Below are positions 19,640 through 32,229 of a stretch of DNA of 64,000 nucleotides, one piece after another. The stretch lies in contig NC_049904.1 of assembly GCF_001411555.2 (NCBI RefSeq), positions 22,457,370 through 22,521,369 of the forward strand, in the 5' to 3' direction. Origin of the DNA: Juglans regia. Lineage: Eukaryota; Streptophyta; Magnoliopsida; Fagales; Juglandaceae. Made by a program: the position numbers and the translations under genes. The number at the start of each line of letters is the position of its first letter. The first letter of the stretch is position 1. A model generated the notes under the pieces. That model was not told the origin of the DNA. It ran no database searches and saw only the letters and a list, made by a program, of their open reading frames with translations.

Positions 19640-21725
19640 AACGATCGGCTTGGTTAGGACATCTGCCAGTTGTTCTTTTGAGCTGTAGAAGGCAATTTTT
19701 AAAGTGTTTCATGCAACAGGATCTCTGACGAAGTGATAGTCAATATCCATGTGTTTTGTCTTGGAATGATCGACAGGAATTGCACATAGATAAGTTGTTC
19801 CAAGATTATCACACCAAAGGGTGGGGGTTGGATGCAATGGAAGATTGAGTTCTCGAAGTAAGGTTTGAAGCCACAATAGTTCAGCAGCAGTGGAAGCTAA
19901 GGATTTGTACTCAGATTCTATGGAGGTTCGGGCAACTGTTTTCTTCTTTTTGGAGCACCACGAGATCAGATGTTTACCAAGAAAATACAAAATCCTCCAG
20001 TAGATCTTTTGTCATTTGGGCATCCTCCCGAATCAGCGTCAGAATAAGCTTGCAAAGTGAAATTTGATTGGGAAGCAAAGAAGAGTCCTTTGTTGATTGT
20101 ACCCTTGAGATATCTTAGAATTCGTTTGAGAGCAGCTCAGTGTGAGGTTTTTAGTGTGTGCATAAATTGGCAAATTTTGTTTACTGCAAATGATATATCG
20201 GGTCTAGTGAAGGAAAGGTACTGAAGACCTCATACTAGGCTCCAATACAGGGAGGGATCATCAAAGTCAGAAGTGTCATATTTGGATGGCTTGGTGGAAG
20301 AGGCCATTGGGGATGTCATGGGTTTTGCTTGTAGCATATTGCTACGGGACAGAAGGTGGTTGATGTATTTTCTTTGAGAAAGAAACAAACCATTCACAAT
20401 ATAATCAATCTCAAGGGCTAGGAAGAATGAAAGTTTGCCCAAATCACATACAAGAAAGGCTATGCTCATATCATGAATTAAGGCATCAATGGCAGAGGTG
20501 TTTGATGCAGTGACGACAATGTCGTCAGCATAAACAAGGAGAAAAATATGAGTGTTACCTTGATTGAGCATGAAAAGTGACTGGTCAACTTTGGATGGGA
20601 AGAATCCATACTCTGATAACCAAGAACTGAGTTGGACGAACCAGGCTCGTGGTGCTTGCTTAAGCCCTTACAGAGCTTTGGACAACTTGCACACATAAGT
20701 GGGATGTTCTGCACTCACGAATCCTTGAGGCTGCTGCATGAAGCTATATCAGTTAGGGTTCCATGGAGAAAGGCATTCTCAATGTCGAGTTGCCGCAATG
20801 GATAGAACTAGATGAATTGTTGTTGGCTTCACTATGGGACTGAAAGTCTCGTGATAATCCACGCCAGGCTGTTGAGAAAGCCCTTGGCAACCGATCGGGC
20901 TTTACGGCATTGGAAGGAGCCATCTGCGTTTGTTTTGGTGTGAAAAACCCAACGGATATTGGAGTTCGAAATAGGTGGAACCGGAGTCCAAGTTTGGTAG
21001 GATGCCACTCAAAAAATTTTGAGACCACTGAATAACTCGAAGGGTCATCCGGAGCTATGATGCTGGTGGTGAGACAATGTCGGGATGGGTATGGTATAGT
21101 ACCATCGGTGAAGATTTTGGGTCAAGAGGAGAGAGTTTGTGCGCTAGTTATGATCGGAGATTTGGGTAGGATAAGAATTAGGGAAGGACGCTCAGGTGGG
21201 GAAGGAGATGAGGTGTTTGATGTGGTTAGGGTTCGGGAGGTTGAAGAAGAACGTTGGGAATGGGTAGTGTTTTGTGAGCTTGGGCTAAACGGAAAGGAAG
21301 AGAATGGAGTAAGGTTTCGTGGACCTGTGTCGAGAAGAGAGGGAATTGGTTGGGACGTAAAAGAGTGGATAGGTGGAACTAGGCCTAAAATGGAGGAGGG
21401 AAATATGGTAAGTGTAGTGGAGAATGAGTTGTGGCACGAAAGAGATTTGCTGGGCTGTTTTTGAGTTATAGGAAAAACAGACTCATGGAAGGTGACATCT
21501 CGGGAGATATACATTTTGTTGTTTTGAATGTCAAGACATTTGCAGCCCTTGTGGGCTGTGTTGTAACCTAAGAAGAGACATGGAGTGGATCGATAGTGTA
21601 GTTTATTTGAAAGGTAGGGGCGAAGGTTAGGAAAACATTGACACCCAAAGACTCTTAGAGAATTATAGTCAGGATCGGTTTTATAAGCCATAGAGAAAGG
21701 AGATTTGTTATTGAGAGTTGGAGTT
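19640..21725 (-). pseudogene. copia-2 integrase C-terminal part, RT and RNase H
   Basis: Read from 21725 on the minus strand: DPDYNSLRVFGCQCFPNLRPY and PCLFLGYNTAHKGCKCLD (integrase C-terminal region), then a Ser/Pro-rich linker, then RT in pieces. The catalytic site is LLVYADDIVVT, a YADD variant of YVDD. It is followed by DLGKLSFFLALEI, then RNase H with ARTSIESEYKSLA and LWCDNLGT, ending in KTKHMDIDYHFV. Several frameshifts split RT near 20480, 20720 and 21030. It is non-functional. Confidence 0.88.
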
Positions 21726-22215
21726 CACTACAACATAACCCAACATTTGCTGCGTTTTTATTTTCCCATAGCTGGATTTGGTCGCCAATGTGCACCACCT
21801 CATGAGCATCGAATGCTATTCCATCGCCTAAGGAGGTCGTTGGGAATTTTTTTTTTTTGGGGCGAAATGCTAACTGCTTCTACGGCACTATTCCTAACTA
21901 TTGAGTGTTTATATTATTTGCTACGGTCTAGTGTGGCCGCAATTAAGTCCATCACTAGTTGTGAAATTGCGGCGTCTATAATAATGCCATTAAAAATCAA
22001 TCGCTGTGATTTCCCATGCGGCCAACAAAATCGACGCAATAACTTTAAGCTTCAGCGGCGACGTTCTATTCGCAAGGGTACAAGGTGTTATTGCGGAGAT
22101 ATGCTGATCGCTGCAATAATAGTAGTTGCTGTGTTTATGTATGCGTTATGGCCATTGTAAGATTCGGTTCCTTAGTGGCGAAAACAGATGCGCCGCCATA
22201 GATTTTTTACTTCAG
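21726..22215 (+). repeat. CACTA-1 left terminal and subterminal repeats
   Basis: After the CACTACAACA end the region is studded with short degenerate motifs of the TTGCGGCGA type in both directions. Examples are ATTGCGGCGTC near 21966, AGCGGCGACG near 22054, TATTGCGGAG near 22091 and TAGTGGCGAAAAC near 22175. Such subterminal arrays are the transposase-binding regions of CACTA elements. Internal frames here are chance frames. Confidence 0.65.
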
Positions 22216-22418
22216 ATGAACCGAACTGGACAAAGCACAGCAAACATTTCCCCTAATATCTCCCCTGCTGTGCCGAAGAATCTCTCTCGACGAGTTGCTG
22301 CTCCGCCACTCATGGCCAAGTTAGCATGTACTGTGTCGTAGTCTCCTTGTCGGCATATGAACAATCCGATGTCGCTAATTACTCTCTTCGTTGAGTCTGG
22401 TATTTTTATGGGTTTCGG

Positions 22419-22451
<33 letters not shown>

Positions 22452-23748
22452 ATGACTTTCTGACCTTTGTCTCCCTAGGCTTCCCCACCGAGATTTGGCT
22501 TCCCCACCATGTCTCCTAGCTTTCCCTACCTGGATTCGGCTTCCCCACCGAATTAGCTCATGCCTTTTTGTTTACAAACTACAAATTTTGTAAACTACAA
22601 ATTAATTGAAAATTTAACAATTATCAAACCCCCATTTGAAATTATTTACTTGTTGTATTTTCTTTTCATTTTAAGTTGCTATGAGTTGGTTGAGATTTTC
22701 AGTGATTATTGTATAAAACCAAGTACTGGCAGTGCAGTAATTCTATGTTTGCTCAAGATGGACATGGTGATTAGTTAATAACTGGGGCTAGTATGTCTAT
22801 TGCATCTCTATCTTTATGGAATTGCTTCTTGTTCTTTGACTCCATGCAAAAAAGTAGAACTGCTGTTTGATAAGTTAAGCATCTCTTTATTTGCTAAATT
22901 TTTGGGGATCCAATTTTTTTATTCAAAGTGAGTTTATATTTGTGTTGAGAAGATGCCAAAACATTGATACCCATAGGTTGTCATGACAGGGGAATACCAC
23001 TAGATTATTCCCTGTTTCAAACTTTTTAGAATATCATTCAAGTATCATATTCTTAAATCTATAAAATTAATGTTTATCTTAGTTTGTTATTTGTTGTTGT
23101 TTTGATGGATCAATGTTATTTGGCCCGGTTTAATAGGTGATACGATATATATACTACTATAAACATGTTTTAACTTTTGGCTCATACCAACATAATAGCT
23201 TATGAAACAATATGAATATTAACGTAAAGAAGGCATTGGAACCTGAGCTTAATTATACATGACAAATCCTTGTACTAGTAGTTTGAGAGAGATCAAAGGG
23301 GTCCAAGGCAGTTGGACAAGCAATAAGACTAGGAGCCCCACTCATGATATATTATATAACACTAACCCTGCATAGCTTAACATGTTAGAGAAAGCATTAG
23401 TCATGATTTTAACACTTCTTTTCTATATATGAGATTGAAGGACTTCTCTGTTGTCGTGTTCAATTATTAGATTTGTCCATTGTTTATATCCTCTTAACGT
23501 AAAGTTTTTTATGTGGCGTGTTAGAGAACTTTTCTTGCTTTGCTTCTTATATATATGTTTTTGGCATGTGAGAGTCACATACAAAATTAATGACCACGTA
23601 CAAAAAATACTTTCTCAATAATATTCAAAAATATGTATTTCTTTGTTCTTATATTGTTTAATTAATCATTTTAGCAACCTAGCTCAATTATTTCATTGAT
23701 TTGCTTATGGAGGTATCATTCATTTCGCTTAATTGATTGAGATGAAAA
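22216..23748 (+). other. CACTA-1 5' region upstream of TnpD
   Basis: Probable promoter, leader and intron DNA of the transposase. It includes a (TC)n microsatellite at 22424-22451. No coding exon was recognised. Confidence 0.4.
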
Positions 23749-26700
23749 ATGGACAAGAATTGGATGCACGTGGCAAACAGGTTTACCTCATGTGAATACA
23801 GTGAAGGGATAGATAATCTCCTCACCATGGAAAAAGCCCATGCACCTGGACAAACTACCATCAGGTGTCGATGTCGGAGATGCCATAATAACCTATTCCT
23901 ACCATTCATTGAAATTAAAGATCATCTATTTACGATAGGTATTGATCCAAGTTATACACATTAGATATTCCATGGAGAGGGTGACAGTTTGCATGTGAAT
24001 TCGTCTGACTCTGATGAAGATACTAGTGGTGAATCTAATAATTTCATTGATGATATAGATGAGATGATTGACGACACCCAGGCTGCATCATTCTTTGACC
24101 ATGTGCTCGGTGAACATGACAGTACTTCAGAGCCCACCATGAGTGATCGGCAATTGAAAAAACATTTGCTTAATTGTTTGACAATGCAAGACGTCCACTT
24201 TATCCAACTTGCGAGAAGCTTTCTAAGCTCTCATTTATAGTCAAGTTGCTTCATATCAAAACTGTTGGGGTGGACTATCAAGTCATTTAACATGGTTTTA
24301 CAATTGTTAAAGGCTGCTTTTCCAGATATTCAGATACCTAGCTCAGACCACGAGGCCCGACACTTGGAACGTGGCTTAGGTTTTAGTTATATAAGGATAG
24401 AAGCTTGCCCAAATGACTGCATACTATTTTGAAAACATGATGCGGACAAAGAAGCTTGTTTCAAATGTCTTCAGCCAAGGTGGGTGTCAACTAGGGGGAA
24501 AAAGGGGAAGATTCCCTAGAATGTATTGCGATACTTTCCTCTGAAGCCGAGGTTACAAAGACTTTTTATGTCAATGAATATAGCGAAGTCCATGAGATGG
24601 CATAGAAAAGAACGAGTTGATAACCATAGTACTTTAAGGCATCCTGTTGATTCTAAGCTGTGGAGACAATTTGATAAAGATCACACTTTGTTCGCCCAAG
24701 ATGCTCATAATGTCAAACTCGGGCTAGCCAGTGATGGGTTTAACTCATTCAATAATATGAGCAAACCTTATAGTATATGGCCAGTCATACTCGTGCCATG
24801 TAACTTGTCCCCTTGGTTATGCATGAAAGAATCGTACTTAATGCTATTCTTGCTCATTCCTGGCCCCAAAGTACCAGGAAATGACATTGATGTTTATTTG
24901 CAACCTTTAGTCAATGAACTCAAAGAGTTATGGGAGGATGGTGTAGATAGATATGATGCATCAAAGTTTGAACATTTCTGCTTACATGCTGCACTCTTGT
25001 GGACTATTAATGACTTTCTTGCATATGCCAATATTTCTGAGTGGAGCACAAAGGGTAAGATGGCTTGCCGTTATGCAATGAGAATATAGATTCGATGTGG
25101 TTGAAACATGGTAGAAAACACTGTTATATGGGTTATCATCGCTTCTTGCCATCAGGCCACCCTCGGAGAAAGAAAAAGGCTGCATTCAATGGAAATGAGG
25201 ACCATCGGTTGCCTCCTCTAGAACTCAATGCTTCTTTTCTCCTCCACCAACTACTACAGGTTGGTAATGTGGCATTTGGCAAAGGTGCTCGAAAGTGAAA
25301 ACACTTGCCAGATGAACTAAATTGGACTAAAAAAAGTATATTCTTCGAATTACCTTATTGGTCAATGTTGCCTTTACGACACAATCTCGACGTCATGCAC
25401 ATTGAAAAAAATATTTGTGACAACATCTTAAGAATATTGCTTGATATTGAAGGGAAAAATAAAGACATGGTTAATGCACGTAAGGACTTGGAACAGCTTG
25501 GGTTAAGAAAGGAATTACATCCACAACCTACTACTGGTGGGTACTCCATGGTGCTTGGCTCCTACACACTGGATTTAGATCAGAGGAGACGTTTTTGTTA
25601 ATGGCTCGAAGCTGTTAAATTCCCAGATGGTTTTGTCTCGAACATTTCTAAATGTGTTTCAGTTGGTGATAGAAAGATATCAGGAATGAAAAGTCATGAC
25701 TGTCACTTCTTCATGCAAAGGTTACTACCAGTTGCAATTAGTGGGTTTTTCTAACCTAATATACGAAATGCATTGACAGAGTTAAGTACATTCTTCAAGG
25801 TTTTGTGCGCACGAACATTGACGTTGGAAGTATTGAAGCAACTACAATACGACATTGCAATCATCCTCTTTAAGCTATAGATGATTTTCCCACCTGGCAT
25901 CTTCGATATAATGGTACACCTCACCATCCATTTACCCCATGAGGCTTTTCTTGTGGGATCAGTTCAATATAGGTGGATGTATCCTTTTAAGCGATATTTG
26001 GAAAAATTCAAGTGTTATGTTAGAAATAAGGCTCGCTCGGAAGGCTTAATTGCTGAAGCCTACGTTCATGTTGAATGCTTGATCTTCTGCTCCTTGTATA
26101 TTCATGATGTTGAGACCATATATAATCGAGAGGAATGAAACAGGGATATAGATAAATCTACTGAAGGTGGAAATGACTTCTCTATATTCTCCCATAAGGT
26201 ACGAACATGCTTCTTCAGATAATGTATGTCGTAGACATCAAAATGAATTCCCCACTTGGTTTCACACATGAGTAGGTTTCTTTGAGTAATTAACTTATAC
26301 CCCGTAAGCCTACACACTGGGTAACTATTATTTCTAACCTTTTACTACATCCAATGGACAGATTCAAGAACTCCGTGCTGCAAAGCCTGAAGACATATCT
26401 GATGACATATATGCACTCGCTTGTGGACCAGACCCATGGTGTGCTTCATTTTTTGGTTGCATCATGAATGGGACCAGATTCCACACACTATGTCGTGAAG
26501 AACATCTCAGAACCCAGTATAGTGGGGTGGTTGTTAAAGAGGAACACAATTCAAAGCCCATTGAATTTTATGGTGTTTTGAATGATATATTGCAATTACG
26601 GTACATGAGTTGGCGTCATGTATATTTGTTCAAATGTGAATGGTATAATGTCGCTGAAATGAGGAGAGGAATAGTAGTAGGGAAGCATATAACTTGTGTC

Positions 26701-27255
26701 AACACTTCACGAAAATGGTATAGGGATGAGCCATTCTCCCTTGCCTATCAAGCATGCCAAGTGTTTTATCTTAAAGATACTAGTAAATGTGGTAATTGGT
26801 CAGTCGTGCAAAGAGTGACCAATAGGAACATGTATGATGTTCCAACTATACCATTGGTCAATGATGATGATGATCATGAAATGGACTTTGCAGCTTTCCA
26901 AGAGAACGAACTAGAATACACAAAAGTAGAACCTGAATATGATGATAATGGCATTACGAATCCCTTGCATAGGTCCGACTTAGAACCCATCCATGTTGCT
27001 CCTGATACAACATTGGAAGACGCAATATCTCTTCCCGATGATGAAGACTTCATTGATGACGGTATAGAGAGAAACGAGGATGACGACACTGGTAGTAGTG
27101 AAGATCTTGAATCTAATACCAATATCTCAACTTCGAATGGTATTCCTCCCCCAAAATATAATGAATTTTTATCTGAATACATAACATATATAGTATGCTA
27201 ACTTCTACTTGGAAATTATTTCATTGTGTTACTTAACCTTCCATTTTTTGGCAAT
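23749..27255 (+). pseudogene. CACTA-1 TnpD-type transposase relic
   Basis: Starts MDKNWMHV, the usual start of CACTA transposases, with the cysteine-rich N-terminal domain (RCRCRRCHNN). At about 24526 comes LRYFPLKPRLQRLFMS. The transposase core follows with DGFNSFNNMSKPYSIWPVIL, PGPKVPGNDIDVYLQPL and STKGKMAC. The next parts are LDVMHIEKNICDNIL, the DUF4218-like MVHLTIHLPHEA and QYRWMYPFKRYL, and the DUF4216-like region at 26464-26870 (FKCEWYNV, PFSLAYQACQVFYL). An acidic tail follows. Many stops and frameshifts, for example near 23962, 24238, 25087 and 25600, make it dead. It is a diverged homologue of 35545-39194. Confidence 0.93.
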
Positions 27256-29640
27256 TTACAGGTGAGTGAGGGTAGCTGATGTGATGTTCGAATAGCTACA
27301 GAATATCATGAATTGGTATCTTCACTCATAATTGTTGAGAACTTACTAGCACAAATGTATATACTCTGTTGTGATGTTGAATATTACATGCTTGGGTAGA
27401 TATACTGTTATTTGGAATTTAAAAAACGAATGTCTGTTAATTTGGGAGATGAGTTATTTTTTTGTTTATTAAAAACAGAAAACCCACAAGTAGATTCTTT
27501 GAGATGTTTATTTCATGCTAGAATATGTAACTTATTTGGTGGTTAATATAATGTTGTTTTTACAGGTTTAAACAGTACTCTTGTGGACTTAAGCGTTATA
27601 TATGTTGGCTTGCCAAAAGTAGCAATAAGCAAGGGCAATGACATATTTTTGGTAGTCCCCTTCACTTGAGGTGTGGTTTGAAGTGAAGGTGAATATGTTC
27701 ACAGTAATGGCGTGAGAGCTCACCAGAATACTAGAGTTTTGACGGTTTATTGTATAGATGGAGTTGTAAACTACTAGCTAGTATGATAAAACCAATTTGA
27801 GATTAGGGTATTTGTGTACATGTGATGCTTTATATTCCAATATACAGATGTAAAAATAAATTCCTTTTAAACACTATTCCGTATGAATAGTGTTATGGTC
27901 TTTATTCGCGCTAGTTTTACTAGTGAAGTATTTAGGGTTTAACCTCATGTAATGTGATATCTCGGTTTTAGCTTCTTTCCAGAAGTAGTTGAAAAAGTGT
28001 GGATTCCTTACAGGCATAAACCAATTTCTTGGGTTTAAAACCATGTCTTTGAAGCTTGGGTCATTTTTAGCCTCTTTATATTTACTTATAAAAATTCTGG
28101 TTTTGGGTGGAGCAATTAATTTTCATGCTGACGAAGTAGATATTTGATAGTCTAATATAGTTCCTAAGCATTTTTGTGCTATTTTTTTTATGAAGATTAA
28201 TATGTGGTTGATGTATGTCCTTAGTTATTAGCTTTGCCACAAATGGAAAGGGGGAAATTTATTCTTATTCTTCTTTTCTAGAGCTATCATTTCACCTTGC
28301 TTCATGCGGATAGAGATAAATAAATAAAGTTGAGATCAACTCCTACAAATGAATGGTGCATGGAATTCTTGTGACATCGGGGGATGGAATTAATTTAGAC
28401 CCTGTTTGGATAGTGATGAAAGTATATATTTCATCTCAACATTAAAATTTTATTAAAATGGTATAGGGAAATATAATGTTGTATTTATTTTTTTATAAAA
28501 TTATAAGATAATTTTAATATCTCTTGATGGTCAGTTGATAAAGAATTGCAATTGGCCAATTCTTAATATATGCTAATTAAGAATGGACCATGGCATCTGG
28601 GACGACACTACTAGGAAGAATATATGCTAATAAATTTACAAGATTTTATATATGATGATAAACTACACACTGGAAGTAATGTGATGAGATACACGTGTGC
28701 TACTCATGAGGAATATACTCTTATCAATTCCTGATCTCCTTGACAAAATTACGTACAAATTTAAGTTGGTTTGCCGAATTGGAAGCTTTTAATACACATG
28801 CCGTACTTTTCTCTATACACATGCCGTACTTTTCTCTATACACATGCACATATATAAAAACTTTTATATATGTGATGATGCTGCACTTTTATCACATGCA
28901 TACATGTGATGATGACTAGAATTGCTTCACATAGATGGTGCCATACGTAGATTCCAATAAAAAATGAAAATTTCATAAAAAGTTTACACATGCATTGCTT
29001 AATATAGATGGATCCGTAGCTTCCCATCTGATATATATATATATATAGAGATATATATATATATATATATGTATGTATTAAAAGTTATCAGGCATGGCGT
29101 GTCTTTTACTTGCCAGTTGGAAATACAGCTGGCTCAACATGGTAGCTTCTCCTTATAATATAAAAGTAATATATAAAACCAAATGATGGCTAACTACTGC
29201 TGATATATGTCCTTCTTGAGTGACATACTACTACAGAAGCTACAGACTAGATCTACTTAGTACGTTGGGTCTAATTATCTAAGCGAGAGATGGGTAAGCA
29301 TTTAAGGGGAATGTTGTTTATCGAATGCCAATTGTCATCTGTCTAGCTAATATCTTGGAATACCAGCGTGATGGATTTTTCCATTTCTACTGGGTGAAGC
29401 TGCAAAGTTGTGTGAGCACTATCTTCAGTATCTTCAGTACCATCCATTTTTGCATATCTGAGAAGGTACATGATTTCACTTCTGTGCAGCTACAAACTTG
29501 GTAGCCTAACTCTAGTTGATGTGTGTTAGCTGGAGTTTACAGAGCATCTGAAATACTTGCTTCTCTTGTGCTGGTTTCATGGCCATAATGTAGTAGTAAT
29601 ATATACTTGCTTCTCTTCAGTACCAAGTGCTGCTTCTCTT
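27256..29640 (+). other. DNA between the two CACTA-1 genes
   Basis: AT-rich with no gene recognised. It contains a short tandem repeat, ACACATGCCGTACTTTTCTC, near 28795-28850 and an AT-dinucleotide run near 29031-29070. A GACCCTGTTTGGATAGTG stretch at 28399 resembles the start of a MITE fragment. Short duplicated blocks such as GGTAGCCTAACTCTAGTTGA occur at 29500 and 29640. Confidence 0.4.
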
Positions 29641-29656
29641 GGTAGCCTAACTCTAG

Positions 29657-31392
29657 TTGAGAGATGAAGCTGCTGCCGTGGACTCTAATGATTCCACTCA
29701 ACCCCCAGATTATTTACATCCATCATTTTTGCATCCTTCTACTCCTATAGAGGTCAATACGACAGACAATGGTAAGTATAAGTTACATTCTTTCCTGCTG
29801 GTATTTCATAAATATTATGCTTGTGTTGCTCCTCTAGAGGTACTATATATACTCCATGCATGGTTTAATAGCATGCATATTCCAATATACAGATGTACTA
29901 TATATACTCCATGCATGGTTTAATCACTTCAGACATGTGATGCTTTATTATTAGCTTTATATTCCAATAGCATGCATATGGTTTAATAGCATATACTGTT
30001 GTTTGTGTTGCTGGTATAGTAGCAAACACTAGCCAACGTCGTAGGGGTGTAGCCAAAGGTACGGAGTTTGAGAGGATGCGAAAGTTTGGCAAGATACCGC
30101 TTGAGATAAAAGATGGAAAGATAGGTCCATCATGCAACAACAGAATAGTTTACACAACGAGAGTTACATGGATCGTGAAATACTATGCGGAAATGAGGCA
30201 TGTTAGCTGGAGTGTTGTCGATGAAAAAGAGAAAGAGGAACTTATTAAATGAGTTCGAGTATGGCTTTCATTTTTCTGGTTCATACTATTGATTTGCTAA
30301 GTGCTATTAATTAAATAATTTCAAGTTCTTTTGATGAAAAGGCACAATAAGCATGCTGTAATTTGAATCAATAACTACTATAAGAATTTTCTTGCTTATT
30401 AGAAGTTATATATGCTTATTCTGACTTCCCAATGTGAAGCAAGTAAATGAATCCAGATATGAGTTAAAACCCATGAGCTTTTGTAATAAACTATGGAGAT
30501 ATTTGGTTTAAAAAATTTCTCTCAGTTATTGAGACAATTGTGCAAAGTACTAAAAAATTCTGAGATGGGTTTTTACTCAATGACATTGATAGGCTGATTT
30601 TGTCTTGGATTGGACGAAGAAAAATCATCGTTGGATAGTCACAAGTCAATTATCTCGTGCATATAATGCGTTTCATTACAAGCTATACCTTAAATACTTG
30701 GGTTATGCAAGACATGAGGAGGTACTAGCTAATGGAGGTGGGTTGGTAGAGTAGCCAGTTTGGGAGTGGTTATGCAATCGGTGGGGGAGTGATTCATTCA
30801 AGGTAAGAACTATATATTCATATCAAAATTCATATGTTTAACTTTGTTCTAATGTGGCTGTAAGCTTATACTTACGTATCTAGAAGGTGGTTTAGACTTG
30901 TGTACATTAGTGGATGACATATAGCTGATAATAATGGTAAGATGGCCAAAATTGTACAGATTTGGTTAACTCTGAATTTGCTGCTGGTAGAAGTTTATAA
31001 TTGTGTCTAATAGATAACTATTACATATGGAATTTCCAACCCCATACAATCTAAACATATTAATTTAACTAGAGCATAGTTAAGTGATGAATTGTTATAA
31101 CTAATATACATAACTGGGTAGCCAATGTGATTATATAGCTATATAACTGTAAAAGAATAATTTTTGGACAGATTCTAGATATGGAGAAGTTACTTTATAA
31201 TTTTCCAAATTTAATAACTATTTTAAGTTTAACCTTTTTCCTATTGGCATCCATTCATTAGAACTTAAGCATGTTGATGAAAAATCTGTTTTGTTGCAGA
31301 AAATGTATAGACAGAACAAAGAAAATAGGAGTAAACAAAAGGTCAACCACACAAGTGGAAGGACATCATTTATTGTACTAATGGAGAGAAAG
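29657..31392 (+). pseudogene. CACTA-1 TnpA-type protein, exons 1-4, truncated
   Basis: Exons joined by canonical GT-AG introns: exon 1 to 29771 (start not certain), 30020-30258, 30593-30802 and 31300-31392. The frame is continuous across junctions (TTDN|VANTSQRRRGVAKG; exon 3 ADFVLDWTKKNHRW; exon 4 KMYRQNKENRSKQKVNHTSG). The exon lengths 239, 210 and 93 bp equal exons 2-4 of the CACTA-2 TnpA gene, which also has a 102-bp exon and a coiled-coil exon. Those last two are absent here. In-frame stops occur near 30250 (TGA) and in exon 3 (TAG). Family: plant Ptta/En-Spm accessory protein, thought to bind subterminal repeats. Confidence 0.85.
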
Positions 31393-31705
31393 GTATTGCC
31401 ATAATTCCATGTCATAGGTGTTGTGGCGAACTCTAGTTGGTCAATATGTGGAATACTATAGTAATGTGACTGGTATTTTTATGATGAGTAGAAGTACAAG
31501 AATTTGATTTATTTCTACAAAGATGTGCATTGGTAAAACAGAAATGGCAGATTTATCACACCAACAATAGAAGACAATTATGTGAGCATCTATTTGTTTA
31601 AGCAAGTATAGCTGTACTAGTAGTAATAATTAATCAAAAGTTCATGAACAAGTTCTAAAAAGTGTGGTAGATAAATTGCATACCTTGGTAATAAACTCTA
31701 CTTGA
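31393..31705. other. junction between CACTA-1 remnant and kinase exon
   Basis: No CACTA terminus was seen. The truncation breakpoint and the 3' UTR of the receptor kinase should both lie here. Confidence 0.35.
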
Positions 31706-32058
31706 TTAGCCCGATTGCTGATCATGTAGATACTTTAATTTGATCTTGTTAAGTCTAGCTAAAACATTTTTTATATCGATCCTCTGTTCAGGCAAATTTG
31801 TACAACAATGCAAAACCAATCCCATAGTTGCTGATAAGCAGGTCTCCATAGTAGCATAGTCACTTTGATTGCTCAGCAAATTGGAGTCAATAACTTCAAG
31901 TATCGAAGGTGAAAATGATTCCTCTACTAAATGATTCAAGCTCATTTCGCCGGTAAACATATCATCAACGGGCTTCTTTCTTGTGAAAGTTTCCATTAAT
32001 AAAATTCCATAACTATACACATCACCTCTTGTAAAAACAATTTCTTCAGATCCATACT
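31706..32058 (-). pseudogene. LRR receptor-like kinase, last exon only
   Basis: A minus-strand exon following the acceptor GTTGTAG at 32058, with a TAA stop at 31706. It encodes the C-terminal kinase lobe: (E)YGSEEIVFTRGDVYSYG, ILLMETFTRKKPVDDMF, GEMSLNHLV, LEVIDSNLL, and the final C-lobe helices PEQRIDIKNVLARLNKIKLK. This is the last exon of the FLS2/EFR/At3g47570 group (LRR-RLK subfamily XII), where an intron sits just before the conserved EYG. Upstream exons, with LRRs, membrane segment and the rest of the kinase, would lie to the right. Copia-3 sequence starts by about 32230 and no kinase was recognised beyond it. The frame itself is intact. Confidence 0.8.
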
Positions 32059-32229
32059 CTACAACATTAAAACATATGATTTCGCATATGATAATCCAAA
32101 TAAATTAAGTGCAAAGGTCCATATGTTACCAAAGCAGAACATTTATGTATTTATGTAAGACTAGAATAATAAAAATAGTACTTGACACCACCTGGTTGTG
32201 CCCGCACTCCGCCACGGGAGATGCTAAAG

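Larger units (their letters stand above)
19333..21725 (-). mobile_element. truncated copia element (copia-2)
   Basis: A minus-strand element. Its 3' LTR (19333-about 19571) ends at a GAGGGGGCA purine tract read on the minus strand. RNase H, RT and integrase fragments follow, up to 21725. There CACTA-1 starts inside the integrase codons for NNKSPFSMAYK. No integrase N-terminus, gag or 5' LTR was found on the far side of CACTA-1, so the 5' half is lost. Confidence 0.82.
21726..31392 (+). mobile_element. CACTA transposon CACTA-1, 3' end missing
   Basis: The left end is CACTACAACATAACCC, a CACTA-type terminal inverted repeat, inserted in copia-2. Subterminal repeats, a TnpD-type transposase relic (23749-27255) and a TnpA-type relic (29657-31392) follow in the usual CACTA order on the plus strand. 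No matching TGTTGTAGTG end was seen before the kinase exon at 31706. TnpA stops after its fourth exon, so the element is truncated on the right; 31392 is the last recognised base and the true break lies at 31393-31705. Confidence 0.85.

Noticed and set aside
21057..21464. Plus-strand open frame of 135 codons
   Set aside because: It is antisense to the Ser/Pro-rich copia-2 integrase linker and shows no domain.
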